Origin: Rhabditophanes sp. KR3021
Taxonomy: Eukaryota > Nematoda > Chromadorea > Rhabditida > Alloionematidae
NCBI GenBank assembly: GCA_963281155.1
Contig: CAUJLY010000002.1
Span: 5,208,001-5,272,000 of the forward strand
Reading direction: 5' to 3'
Length of the DNA stretch: 64,000 nucleotides
A program made the position numbers and the translations under genes. The notes beneath the pieces were generated by a model. That model made no database searches. It was not told the DNA's origin and saw only the letters and a list, made by a program, of their open reading frames with translations. This document shows positions 29,774 to 41,000 of this stretch, in pieces; within the stretch, counting starts at the first letter, position 1; each line of letters begins with the position of its first letter.

Positions 29774-30171
29774 TTAGTTTGGAGGAATAGCCACTGCGTA
29801 CACGTAACAAACTGCCAAGATTGACTTGTTCTCCCAGCGGAAGGCATAATATTCTATGATCATTTAACAATTAGCATTAGTTAGCAGTTTATGAACTTAC
29901 GATCAGAGGTTTTGTCCCAGTAGCAAGTTGAAGAGATGTTCATTCCGGCCCCGATGCCATTTTGCATAACAACACAGCACACAATGAATTTGTACGGACG
30001 ATCCATAGTAACTAAATTAGCACGGATGGCCTCGACGATTTGTTGGATCCATTTGTTAGCCTCATTGTAATCGTAAGTGTTTTTACCGATTATTGAGTCT
30101 AAGGCTTCTTTACAAACTGTGGAAACTTCTTCTGGTGTAGGTGGCTGAGCTTTTTCAGTTCTGTCGCTCAT
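29774..30171 (-). CDS. dylt-1: Dynein light chain Tctex-type (DYNLT1)
   Basis: Exons complement(29774-29853, 29901-30171), 47-nt intron, 116 aa. Dynein light chain of the Tctex1/DYNLT family, which dimerises and binds the dynein intermediate chain and cargo. Visible family segments are NEANKWIQQIVEAI, YKFIVCCVVMQNGIGAGMN (the signature YK.xV.CxIMQ.nGaG), TCYWDKTSD across the splice site into QYYAFRWENKSI, and a C-terminal VCYVYAVAI. Length is the family's usual 110-118. The C-terminus ends IPPN, a few residues longer than vertebrate DYNLT1. Confidence 0.95.
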
Positions 30172-31363
30172 TTTATACTTTTTTTCTATAACTTAAAATA
30201 TAAATTAATAAACATGACAAAAACTTTTATAGATGCGATCTAATATGATCGAGAAATGAATCGTTTTGACACACACGTAGTATATAACTTCGGTATAATA
30301 ATTGCAAGTGTATAAAGATAACACACGCGGAAACAAATAATCGACTTAATAACTTGTTAGCAGTTAAGAACAACGCCTCTATACATCCTTACCATTCTCA
30401 ATCCTACCACTAACTTAAAAACTTTCACTTTTATCACCTTTAACTCACAATATCCTACACGCAAAAATAGTCACTAATTTTTACTAATTCAATTTTAAAT
30501 ATTTAGCAAATCTAAACTATTCACTTGAGGTAAGATTTTTAAAATTGATGATTAAAAGAAATGCGCTAACAGGATTGGGGAAATATGTATTAGCAAAATT
30601 ACATTACTAAAATATAGGGTAGATGTAATGGACATTTTTTAAATGTAAAAAAGTAAACTTTATTGGTAGATAGGAAGGATGTCAGTAATTGAAACATAAG
30701 TATATGCGTACATATATTCCTATTTATCATTAATAGCAAAACACACTTGATGATGTGATATTATTGTCAAATAATGCTCACAACTGCTGGACATTCGATA
30801 TTAAAGAATGACTGCGGCAACATTTTTTGGTGCAGTTATACTTTACCCAGATATAAACTTTATCAAGAAAAATGACACCAAATTGGATTAGTAAATGGGT
30901 CCTGCAAAATGATGAAAACTATCAAAATGTCCAATCCTTAAATGCATAACGAATCATAATTTATATGCAGTTTAAGAATAAACTATCAAGTGAATAAACC
31001 ATTTTTCATTCAATTAACCTAATAATTAAAGCACCTTCTAAATAATATGTACTCAAAATAATCCAGTGAAAACACTCAAATCGTACATTGATCTTTGTAA
31101 AAGTATGCTTTAGTTGGCAAAAATTCTTTGTAAAATCTTTGCTAAAACCTATGGTATCATCATTGGTAACATGCTTCCATTGATTGAGTTAAAACCACCT
31201 AAATAATTGCCAGACATCGAACTCATTTATCAATATTAATGCAGCTCTTTTTATACACAAAAAATATCTTAAAATAGCGCGTATTACAGATGTTCAATTA
31301 CATAAGAATAGGTTTATTCTATACAACAAGGTTCAAAATAAACATATGTTAATTTAAGATTAT
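30172..31363. other. Gene-free stretch between dynein light chain and IMPase genes
   Basis: AT-rich, about 1.2 kb. It contains the presumed dynein light-chain promoter next to 30172 and the IMPase 3' UTR next to 31364. No coding frame, RNA gene or transposon end recognised. Confidence 0.45.
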
Positions 31364-34191
31364 TCATTCGAATTCAAGTGGATATTCAACATCTGTAATA
31401 ATGGAAGACAATTCCTTTGCCAATTTCTCAGTACTTGCACAAAGGACCTTACGAGACATGATGTTGAATTCCCCTCCAGATGGGTCCATTAAATATCCTC
31501 CAGCTTCGGAAACAATTATACTTGAAGCGCAGACATCCCATGCATGTAGTCCCATTTCCATGAAAGCATTTACACTCCCAGAAGCGACATAAACCATATT
31601 CAAGGCTGCTGATCCAAATGAACGATGTCTAAAAATGAGATTATTGCATTAATAAGAGAATTTGAATTACCCATGCGCTTCATGGTCAACCATAAGCCGC
31701 TGAAAAGTTTCAATAAAAGCTTTCACTAAAGATCTATCAGAACCAATTTGTGTAACAACAACTGAATCCTTAAGGGCTAAAAATGAAAAAAATACAGACT
31801 TGTTACAAAGGGAAAGGAATTAGACAATCTACAAATTTAACGTGTTGTGAAAAACCTAATGAAAGCCTTTATCATTGAGAATACTTACCCTCGAACACCA
31901 GCTTCAACTTCTTTAATCATATTTCCGGTAACAATATTTAACCATTTCTTACCCACGTGAGTTATATTATGAATTCCCAAAGATTGGCAAATAACACTTT
32001 TACTCAGTTCTAAATATTTAGGACATCAAATTGGTTGCAAATTAATTTATATCAAAATACATTTCAAAGTTAAAGAACTTTCAATAGGCAGACTCAAACA
32101 AGTTAAAAACACGTTAATAAGCACATTGATATGTACAAACAACAACTTACCTTCGACATTTGGAGTTTTTATTGGAAATCCATTTTTGTAAGCTGAAGCT
32201 CCATTTTGTAATTAAAATATTAATGCAAAAGATAGGGTTTTTATTTTTAATGAAAGACTCTACCAACATTGGTCTAAGACTTTGTGTTTTTGAAATTTGA
32301 TTATTAGCTAAAAGCTATTTATGAACATGCCTCCAGTAGAAGGACTTGGTGGGTCACAAATCAACACTGCTGCTTGTATGCAAGCTCTGTAACAAACCTT
32401 TTGACAACATGAAACATTTTGCTAACTTCACTTGTGATGGGCTAAGAACTTACTTGTTTGCTGTAAGAGAAAGGATCAAGCAACTGGAAGCCCAGGAATA
32501 CACCGAGAAGGGAAAAGTCTTGGTTGAGTTTTTTAAAATGAGTTAATAAGGACTTTTGAATTGGGAACGAAAGTTGAAGAAGATTAAGAGATTGCATTAT
32601 CAGATACTGCAACATCTTCTGAACAAGATTTACAAGCGTTGTAGGGAAACACATGATGTACAATGACGTGAAGAAGTATTACTTTGGGGCGACAGGAAGT
32701 ATGGAAGCACGTTTTAAGCAACACTCAACAGATGCTTTTATTGCAAAACTTCGCAAATGCCGTTTAAGTGGAAATAAAGCGATGATGGAGCAAGACTTTG
32801 GAGCAACATCAAAGAAAGTTAAAATTGAGTACATTTGTGGATTATCAAGAAGATTTGCCAAGATAATCGAAAGATGCTTGATAGCTAATTCAACAGATGC
32901 CACCAATCTTTCAAAAGGCATTGTATCGGATCTCGTTTTGAACCTCTTCACCTACACGCAGACCAAACTAATGGGACGTTTTTTTGAGGACCAATTGGTT
33001 GATGATGGGGAATATTATGAAATCAGAGAAGCTAATACTGCGAACAAATCAAAATTTATTTCTTCTTTCAAATGTCCGTATTGTGAAAGATGTTTCAAAT
33101 CTACTTTTTGCCAAAAAGCGATGAATGTTGTTTGACAAGAAGGAAGACTTCTTCAAAGAAGTTGTCTATGATAAATCGGCTGGTGAGAAGGGAATTATTA
33201 TTTTGAAGAAGTGGTATAAGTCAAAAGAAGTTGCAGAGAATGTGGAGAGCATCCTAATTGACTCTCTCAGACCACAACTTACGAACTCTGATAGCGGAAA
33301 GCCTTCATTTGAAGAAGTACCTCTAATGTTTCCAGAAACGAATGATGAGGTATCCGATCTTATTCTAGATGATTTCTTGAAAGCTTATAATGATATTGAA
33401 AAAGTTGACTACTTTCCATTTTTATAAACTTTTAGATTTAATTGCCCTTTTAATAAAATTTATATTTCCCCTTATGTACCTCCACGTCCGTATTGAGCTG
33501 TAAACAATTCATTGGTGATAGGATTGTAGACGATTCCAGCACGAACTTGCTTATTAATTGTCAAACCGACACAAATAGCAATCATTGGGATTCTATGGAC
33601 AAAATTGGTTGTTCCGTCAATTGGGTCAATTATCCATACTACCTTTGGCTTTAATAATTTAAGTTATAGGATGGCTTTGATTTGTTGAAACTTACTGGTT
33701 CTCCAGGTTCAACGTCACTCCATTCTCCTTTGATACCAGCTGCGTCGCTTTCCTGTACCAAAATATGTTATTATTTGAATATAGATGTTTTAGGAATTTT
33801 TAGGTCTAAATGTGTTTGCGAGGCTCTATGTAAAGTCTAGTTTAAGACTTTTTACGATATTAAATATGCTGAGTACGCTGAATTTCTCTAAAATATCTAA
33901 TTTTATATTTAACAAACCTCGCCAATAAATTTGTGATCAGGAAATGCTGCAGACAGTCCATCAATTAGATGTTTTTCAATGGCTTGATCTGTTTCAGTAA
34001 CTAAATCAGTATTCGTTGATTTTGTCATAACAGTTGAATGAGGCTGTTCAAAAGCATTTCTAACGATCTTAAAAATGAACAATATTAATTAGTACCAATT
34101 TTAAACCTACAGTCCCTCCTGATTTTACTAAAGCTAATGCAGTGCTGAAAAATAATTCCTCATCGGGATGTAATAGAGCAGTTGTTGTCAT
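31364..34191 (-). CDS. ttx-7: Inositol monophosphatase (TTX-7 type) with two mutually exclusive exons
   Basis: Form A: complement(31364-31628, 31671-31776, 32151-32198, 33480-33648, 33696-33752, 33918-34067, 34111-34191), 291 aa. Form B replaces 31671-31776 by 31889-32009, 296 aa. Both are in frame, and using both breaks the frame. The Mg-dependent enzyme releases inositol from inositol monophosphates. Metal-site motifs: FIGE followed by ESD (GE-ES), [14 protein letters not shown] (motif A) and [17 protein letters not shown] (motif B). In C. elegans ttx-7 is needed for thermotaxis and synaptic localisation (family knowledge). The start ATG follows ATTTTTAG by one base, a likely trans-splice acceptor. 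The 1281-nt intron at 32199-33479 contains an antisense nuclease-like element. It lies 260 bp downstream of the B3GNTL1-like gene on the same strand. Confidence 0.93.
32321..33427 (+). pseudogene. Zinc-finger/GIY-YIG nuclease-like element, copy 3 (best preserved; in IMPase intron)
   Basis: This lies in the 1281-nt IMPase intron, antisense to it. It begins MNMPPVEGL, shifts frame into a C2H2-like segment ([20 protein letters not shown]) that stops at 32546, then has a long open stretch 32653-33135. That stretch starts [21 protein letters not shown] (YIG-like strand, Arg helix, His) and ends with a second zinc-finger-like [12 protein letters not shown] frame change leads to 33125-33427, with [20 protein letters not shown], then [20 protein letters not shown] (the catalytic-Glu helix and the LTN...G tail of LEM3/ANKLE1 nucleases), and a terminal [11 protein letters not shown] polyadenylation-like AATAAAA follows at 33453. 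At least two frame changes separate the pieces, so it is probably a pseudogene, though undetected introns could explain one of them. Confidence 0.5.
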
Positions 34192-34451
34192 ACTAAAAAT
34201 AGGTATTGATTAAAGATAAAAAAAAGCAAAAGAAAGCTAGAGCCGCATCATCTTTTTAGTATGGCATTTGTAAGTAAATAACGCGATGAATAGACATAAA
34301 AATAACAAACAACTATTAAAGATATAGTAATTGCAACGTGCCAAATGGTTAATGCAAATGTGTTTAATATATTGTGACATAAAGCAATCAAATTTTTATT
34401 ACATTCGATAGCGACAAGAATAAGACACATAGAGACATAAAAATATTATCA

Positions 34452-35820
34452 TTAATTGAAATGTATAAAATGAAAACCTTCAGTCCATTTTTTGTCATCA
34501 ATAGATTTTTCTAAAACTTGGTCTGTCATATCGAGTTTGACACAAACAATTACTGGCGGCTTAATATCACTAAATATAAAAAGTTAAACAAGATGAGTAA
34601 ATAAAAGGAGTAATTATAAACACAATTGTAGATAATTTTATAAACATACCAAACGCTCACTATTGGAATTCTATATGTTACTTTGCGAATTTTATCATCG
34701 TACATTTCGAAAAAAGGTCTTTTTAGCTTTTTAATGTCAACATCGCAAAAGGCTTTTACTTTGGCTTTTTCTGTGTCTGGCAATGATCTAAACATGAGGA
34801 TGTATTATAAACAAATAAATACGATAAATTAAATATTTATAATATCATCATATGTGTAATATTTGATATCAATCTGACCTGAAAAAACGTTTTCCTTGTT
34901 TGCCGACGCTCCATATCGAAAATTGAGATAAATTATTAAGAACTGTCGCACATAATTCATCTACTCTCATCTGCCAAATTGTATTCTCAAGTACTTTGAA
35001 AGTTGTGCAATTTTCGTGATATCTGTACACAACTAATGCTTCAGGAATTTTGCAAATACTGATACCTTCAAAATTGTAATTATTAGTAAATAATGAACCA
35101 AAAATAACCTTTTCTAATAACTTTGTAAAAGAAATGTAAATCTTCGGGAAAACCGACTTTAATACTTCCTTCAAAACCTCCAATGTCTTCAAATAATCGT
35201 TTTGTCATAAACCAAGTGGGTGCAATAATCGTAGGACCATGAGAAGTGAATATTTGCCTAGTCAACTGTTCTTTATCCAAATTGTTACTCCATCTTGTGT
35301 ATCTTGCCGTTGAATCGACAGGAGATCGTTCGAACCCACTACCTACCAATAATTTGTCAGGTTCATCTTGCGAATTAAGAAAGTTAAATTGAGTGGAAAG
35401 TCTAGATGGTTTTGATATATCATCGCAATCATTAAATAATAAATATTTGCCAGTGCAGTTTTTGACACACATATTCTTACTATATCCAGCTCCATTGCTT
35501 TCTTTTCCTCTTTCACTCACAAAACGTATGCCCATTTCCTTGAATTTATCTGACCATTTTTTAATTATTTCCGGAGTAGCGTCTGTTGAGCCATCGTCGT
35601 AAACAGAAATCTATGTAATTTATCAGATATACCGAAATGATTGAAACGGTCTTACCTCTAAATTGCCCTCAAATTGGTCTTGTTTCGACAACGCATCAAA
35701 TGCTTCTTCTAAAAAGGGCTCGCCGTTTTTTATGGGCATAATTATGGACTGAAATATTCAATTGATCTTTCTTTTATTTATTATACTTACAACATCCGTC
35801 TTTTCATTATTTTGGAGCAT
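34452..35820 (-). CDS. Family 2 glycosyltransferase, B3GNTL1-like
   Basis: Exons complement(34452-34569, 34650-34787, 34879-35065, 35109-35610, 35656-35748, 35791-35820), introns of 42-91 nt, 355 aa, all phases consistent. The GT2 fold is evident from the start: VSIIMPIKNGEPFLEEA, then ISVYDDGSTDAT (DDGS nucleotide-sugar site), GAGYSKN and LLFNDCDDISKP (second Asp cluster). Segments shared with human B3GNTL1 follow: TARYTRWSNNLDKEQL, IFTSHGPTIIAPTWF, GFPEDLHFFYKVIRKG, ALVVYRYHENC, FSIWSVGKQGKRFFRSL, AFCDVDIKKL and the end VIVCVKLDMT. The enzyme's substrate is not established for the family. There is no transmembrane segment. The start is the only ATG in the first exon; an upstream exon cannot be excluded because that exon's frame stays open for 40 further codons. 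Confidence 0.88.
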
Positions 35821-36137
35821 ATTATAGACCACTCTTTGAAAGTATTCCTTGATAGTATTTTGTGATATAGTGGAAGTGAGAGCATATGCACTATGAGCAT
35901 TCTGACAGTGTCTCTTAACACGAACTATATGCAGAACTTTTTACCAATCGGTAACCAGCTTCTACTACTATACTTTACTTTTAATCAAATATTGTATCAT
36001 GTTAGGTATATATTTTACTTCAAAAATGATAATAATGTGCTAATTACCATTTCCGTCACATTAAAACACCTTATGATTTGTTTAAAATGAAATTTACTTT
36101 AAATGATAGTCTATTTTAGCCGTTTAAATCACTTGCC
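35821..36137. promoter_or_regulatory. Short divergent intergenic region, likely bidirectional promoter
   Basis: Only 317 bp separate the start codons of the divergently transcribed B3GNTL1-like and TBP-like factor genes, so both promoters must lie here (or inside the genes). A TATTTTAG acceptor about 20 bases before the tlf-1 ATG may be its trans-splice site. No TATA consensus singled out. Confidence 0.5.
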
Positions 36138-37032
36138 ATGTCTAATGAGCGAGTATCCAAAATTTCTCACACGGGCAAGATACCTCTTATCTTGCCAGAC
36201 AACTCAAAAATAGATGTAAATGTGAGTCCATACCTTTAGAAGACAACCAACAACCTAATTTATGCTTTTAGATTCACAATGTAATAATTAATTATCAAAT
36301 TCCAATGCACATTGATCTCCGGAAGGTAGCTCTTGAAACAAGTGATGTTGAGTATGAAAGATCAAAGGGACATTTAATGCGTAGAAAAAGAAATCCAAAT
36401 TGTGTCGTTAAAATCTTCAATTCGGGTAAAGTTTTGGTTCTGGGGTGTAAAAGGTATGTTGCTTGAAAGTTAACTGTTTTAATTATTGTTCTATTTTTAG
36501 CGAGGAGGCTGCCAGGAAGGCTTCAAGGGGAGTTGCTCGAATGCTGCAAAAAATTATGGGGAAGGAAGATAAAATAATACGGATGAGAAATTACAATGTA
36601 AACAATATCCTCGCTGCATTTAAATTTCCGTTTGGTATAAAAATAGAAGAAATAGCCAAACATTATCCTGCAAACGGTCACTACGAACCGGAAATGTTCG
36701 TGGGATTAGATTGGAAATTTGATGCGTCTGGACCAAGTGGGACATTAAGAGTTCACACTACAGGAACAGTGACTATTGCCGGAGCCAAATCCGAAGAAGA
36801 TGTGATGGAATGTGCGCGTAAGATTTACCAAATTGTACGAGATTACAAATGTATGGACAGGTATCGCCCGAACGATGACGCAGACGATGACAGTGTTGCT
36901 GCAAAAGAAACTCTCAAAAGGAAAGCAAGAAACAATGGTATGAGTAATATAGTTCCTAAAAGACCCCGCACATATGACGCTCCCACTAATCCCCTCTCAT
37001 ATTCAGACGAAGAAGATTTATATGATATTTAA
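36138..37032 (+). CDS. tlf-1: TBP-like factor (TLF/TRF2)
   Basis: Exons 36138-36221, 36272-36453 and 36501-37032, introns of 50 and 47 nt, 265 aa. It has the two-fold repeat of TATA-binding proteins: repeat 1 with IHNVIINYQIPMHIDLRKVA, YERSKGHLMRRKRNPNCVVK and FNSGKVLVLGCKS; repeat 2 with NYNVNNILAAFKFPFGIKIE, YEPEMFVGLDWKFDA and FHTTGTVTIAGAKS-like HTTGTVTIAGAKSEED. The residues that intercalate into TATA DNA in true TBP are not conserved in the TLF way of reading (GLDWKF instead of GLIYRM), which points to TLF rather than TBP. The C-terminal tail is acidic and Lys/Arg-rich. TLF replaces TBP at a subset of promoters and is essential in nematode embryos. Confidence 0.93.
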
Positions 37033-38086
37033 TGCTAAAAGAGGATCACTTTGAGAATCAATTTTCCGGTTACGAAGAAGACACAAAAGGTTGCACTGTC
37101 AAACAATAATTATAATACTTCTTTTTATTTATGAATTCATTCTATTTATGTGAATGTACCATTATTAGTTCATTTACACGATCTCTTTCACTTCTCAGAT
37201 CCTATTCTTCTCTGAATCTTTAATTAACAATAAGAAATTATTTTTTATTTATATGATGGTACTTGTGTTATATAATTAATGTGTCTCTAAACTTTTCATT
37301 TTGTAAACTCATCATTACTCATAAAATTTAATATGTATTCTAATTATTCTTTATTATTAAACTTCTTAATAAAGTTTTGCTATACACAAATCAGCATCAA
37401 GGAAAGGTTTGAATATACATAGATGATTATTAACAAAAGATTTACTTAAGGAGTGGCAAGAAAAGGATTATTAGAGTAAATTGAGTAGCCATATAAATAC
37501 ATTGAGAAAGTAAATTCGGTAAGAGCAAGATAAGGTTGTTGTTGTATCATTAATTTGTTGCCAATTTTTTGAATTTAAATGTGTATACAAAAGTACTAAA
37601 GCATCATGATAAAGCAGGTGCTTGGATCGTTTAAATATTAAAATTGCGATAAATTAAAGGATTTAAATAAATGATGTCAAAGCGAGAACTTTCCAAAAGT
37701 GGCTTTTAAAGATTTGGTAGGTGTATGAATATGAATATGAATATGTAGATGTATATGCAATTTCCGGTATGATATACAACAGTCTCCTACCAATCATTCG
37801 ACAGCAAAAAATTAGATGATGGGTGTTAATAAAACTGCAAGTGGTCAAATCGCGCAGCACCAATATTCAATTATCCTGCAAAATTTCTTTTCTTAACAAA
37901 TAGGGATTGCTGTAATTTATATGAAGAGTCATTTTTGCTAGATTGAAAGCACAATCCACCATGTAGTATAATTTTGTCCTTTCAATTTATTGCAAACAAA
38001 TTGACATTAATCAAACTAGGTTGATTAACGACAACGGAAATTGAGATGTCAGAAACACATTTTTATAATCCACATAATTCATATGA
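37033..38086. other. Gene-free convergent gap with a small microsatellite
   Basis: 3' UTRs of tlf-1 and of the PDE8-like gene. AT-rich. At about 37724-37760 there is a short (ATGAAT)n-like run (GAATATGAATATGAATATG) followed by TA/TG-rich sequence. No coding frame supported. Confidence 0.5.
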
Positions 38087-41000
38087 TTATCGTTCCAGAC
38101 TTAGTTTGACGTTATCCGCTGTATTCCATGTATCAACTTGACTTTTCCATTTCTCATAATTTGATTCTAGAATTGTTAAAAGTTCTGGTGTATTAGCGAA
38201 TTCACACCAATTTGTAAAAGCGTCTCGCACAAACATATCTATAAATCCGACTTGGGTCATTGGAACATTGCACGTTTCTCTGTTGAACAACGCTAATGTT
38301 AACGGCAATTCTTTTTCTAGTTCTTCCTTTGTCTAAAAATTGCAATTATTTGATTGTGAACACTCCTCATCAATGTTTATCGTCATTAAAAGGTGATAAA
38401 AAAGTTACGTCACCTATATTATTTGGTCTTCATCATAAAGATCATAAAATACCCATTATTAATGCTATAAAATTATCAATAAAAATGGGTATCTATAAAA
38501 ATTGTATACCTAGCTAATAATTAGAAATGAGTTAATCTGCAGATTAACAACTTTTCGATAAAGAAATTCCTTGCATTTTTAAAATACGTACCTGTTCGAA
38601 ATATTCATTAACAATTCGATTGGCCCAAACTTGGGAAATGTTAAAGGCTCTTAATGGATTTGAAATATCGCCGACTTTGAGCATCATTCTACAAATTGAT
38701 AAACTATTGGCATCTCTATTTTCTTCATCAGAAAGATTATCCATAGTTTGTTGGAATTTTTTTAAATAATCGAAATGCCTGCTCATGTCTGTAGCTAGTA
38801 CCATGTCAACAATTGCTTGTCGAAGGCCAGTATAATCTTCTCTACTAACATTTTGGAAGATGTTGACGGAAGAGTCTTGAACTGTCAGTTGAAATGCTAA
38901 AGCTACGTGGTGATTTTCTAAAACAGATTGATCATTGTATAATAGTGCTAAGTGTTGTCTCGTGTTAATTAGGTATCCGTTGCCTCTGCCGGGATGGTCT
39001 ACATCGTGAATTGTAGCAGCGATCAAAGCAGCAATTGCATGCATATCTAAGACGTGTTCCGCTACTGATTCAGACTCCAGAAATACCGAAGTTGCTTGAA
39101 GTACATCTGAAATGAGTTGAATATTAGAATATGCCAAACATTTGTTAAATGTTTCTTTTAAAAGTGTGGAATGTTCCATTAAAAAGTTTGCATTTACGTT
39201 TAAATAAAGTGATTGGGCAATTTATAATAATTTTTTGCCTAAACTTGCCTGCACTATGACTCGCATTGTGGTACGAATTTGTATGATGATAGTTGCTTTC
39301 AATCACACGGAACCATTTCTCAAGAACTTCCCTACTACACCCTAGATTTTCATGGACCTTCCACTTGTCGAAGATTTTCATTCCAAGATATGACAAAGCG
39401 TGATGATCTGTAATTCTTTCTAGTTGCAAAATGTCAAAGTCCCAAGAAGTTTCATTTTCAAGTGCAGTTCTTACATCCGTAGATATTCTCCTCCTACATT
39501 CGGAATTGCGTTTATTGTGTTGAAATGCATCTACAACACTTCTCTTTCTTTGTCTATTAAATGATGGTTGAACCTACAGCGAATTAATTCAACATAAATA
39601 AATAAACAAACTTACTCTTATAAGACCATCATAATAACCGGACGTGATTCTATCTGAATCTTTCATCCGACTTAATGTTGGCGTATATAATTCTTGAGAC
39701 GACAAAGTTTTTACAGCTTCCCGAATCATTGGTTTCATTTCGTCTCCGCGTTTAGTTAAAGCTTCTCGTAACAAAGCAAGGGCCTACAACAAATAAACAA
39801 TAATTGGGTAATAAGCAAATGACAATTAATGGTACTAAGTGACAATTAAATGATACTAATTGGTGTTAAATAATAAGATAGAAATTCATTAAACAAATTT
39901 TGAAGACTTCCATGGATATATAAATTATGTAGGTAAGTTTTATATTGCTTAACTATAAATAAGGGAGCTGTTGGCCGGCAGCGTCTGTCATCTAAGTAAC
40001 GTCACCCATAAATGATATGTATATTTTATCACCACAACCAAAATGTAATCATACATAGTTTTGGCGATGGTGATATGATCAGGGCTGTAGTATTCAATGT
40101 GATGATTGTTAAGTTTGTGACTTCGACACTGTCGTGATTATATCTACACAAAAGACACCCCCACTAGACATATTTTAATGTATGACAAATTAGTATCAAC
40201 AAAAGTCAAATTCAAATTCAAAAATAATATACCCAATAATTAAATGATTTTTCGAAGATAACTAGTATCAGGAAATAACATTGGATTGAGATGACGTAAA
40301 TCAAGTCTAGTCTGTTTAATACTTCAATCTGTACATTCCTTCATCTAAATGTACTCTTCTAATAAGTGGCCACAAACGTTTCAAACAAATCAAATATGTG
40401 GATTCGAACTTATTTAAATAAACATGCAATTGTACTGAATGCACACCTCATATCATTGCCATGCGTTTACTTTATTTTAGGCAAATAAATATTATTTGTA
40501 AATATACAATTACTAAATATTTAATTTGATACTATTTGTTAAGATAAACAGTATAAATTAATTTGAAGTAAAACAAATTAGGAAAAGGTTCGTCAAAATT
40601 TGCATCACATGGTAAAGTCATCAGGAAATAAAAGCTTCAAATTGAATTCAAATAAAGTATGTAAACAAATACTTAGCATACAAATTAATTAATGGCTTAT
40701 TGGTAGCGCTATTTTTTAGATAGTTGTTTACTTACCTCATTAATAGAGTTTTCTGATGCTCCATTGTGTGAAGTGCGAGATTTGAAAGAAGATGACATGT
40801 CTCGAAAGATTGTTTCTAAAGAAAAGCAATATAAAGAATATGGTGAATATAGTTGGAAAGGAAGTTATAAGGAATTAATAAGTAATGGTTGTTAAATGAT
40901 ATTGTCATGATAAAACTAACCGTCAGCACTTCCTCTCTTTACATATACATATTGAGCACTAAAAAATAATATGATATAGATGTGTCAGTACAAATATTTT

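Noticed and set aside
31889..32009. Treating the second IMPase exon as a pseudo-exon
   Set aside because: It has good acceptor and donor sites, an open frame, matching phases and sequence similarity to the exon it would replace, so an alternative exon is the better explanation.
35893..36090. Hydrophobic plus-strand frame in the tlf-1 / glycosyltransferase gap
   Set aside because: It lies in a 317-bp divergent promoter and overlaps the open minus-strand sequence before the glycosyltransferase start; no family match.
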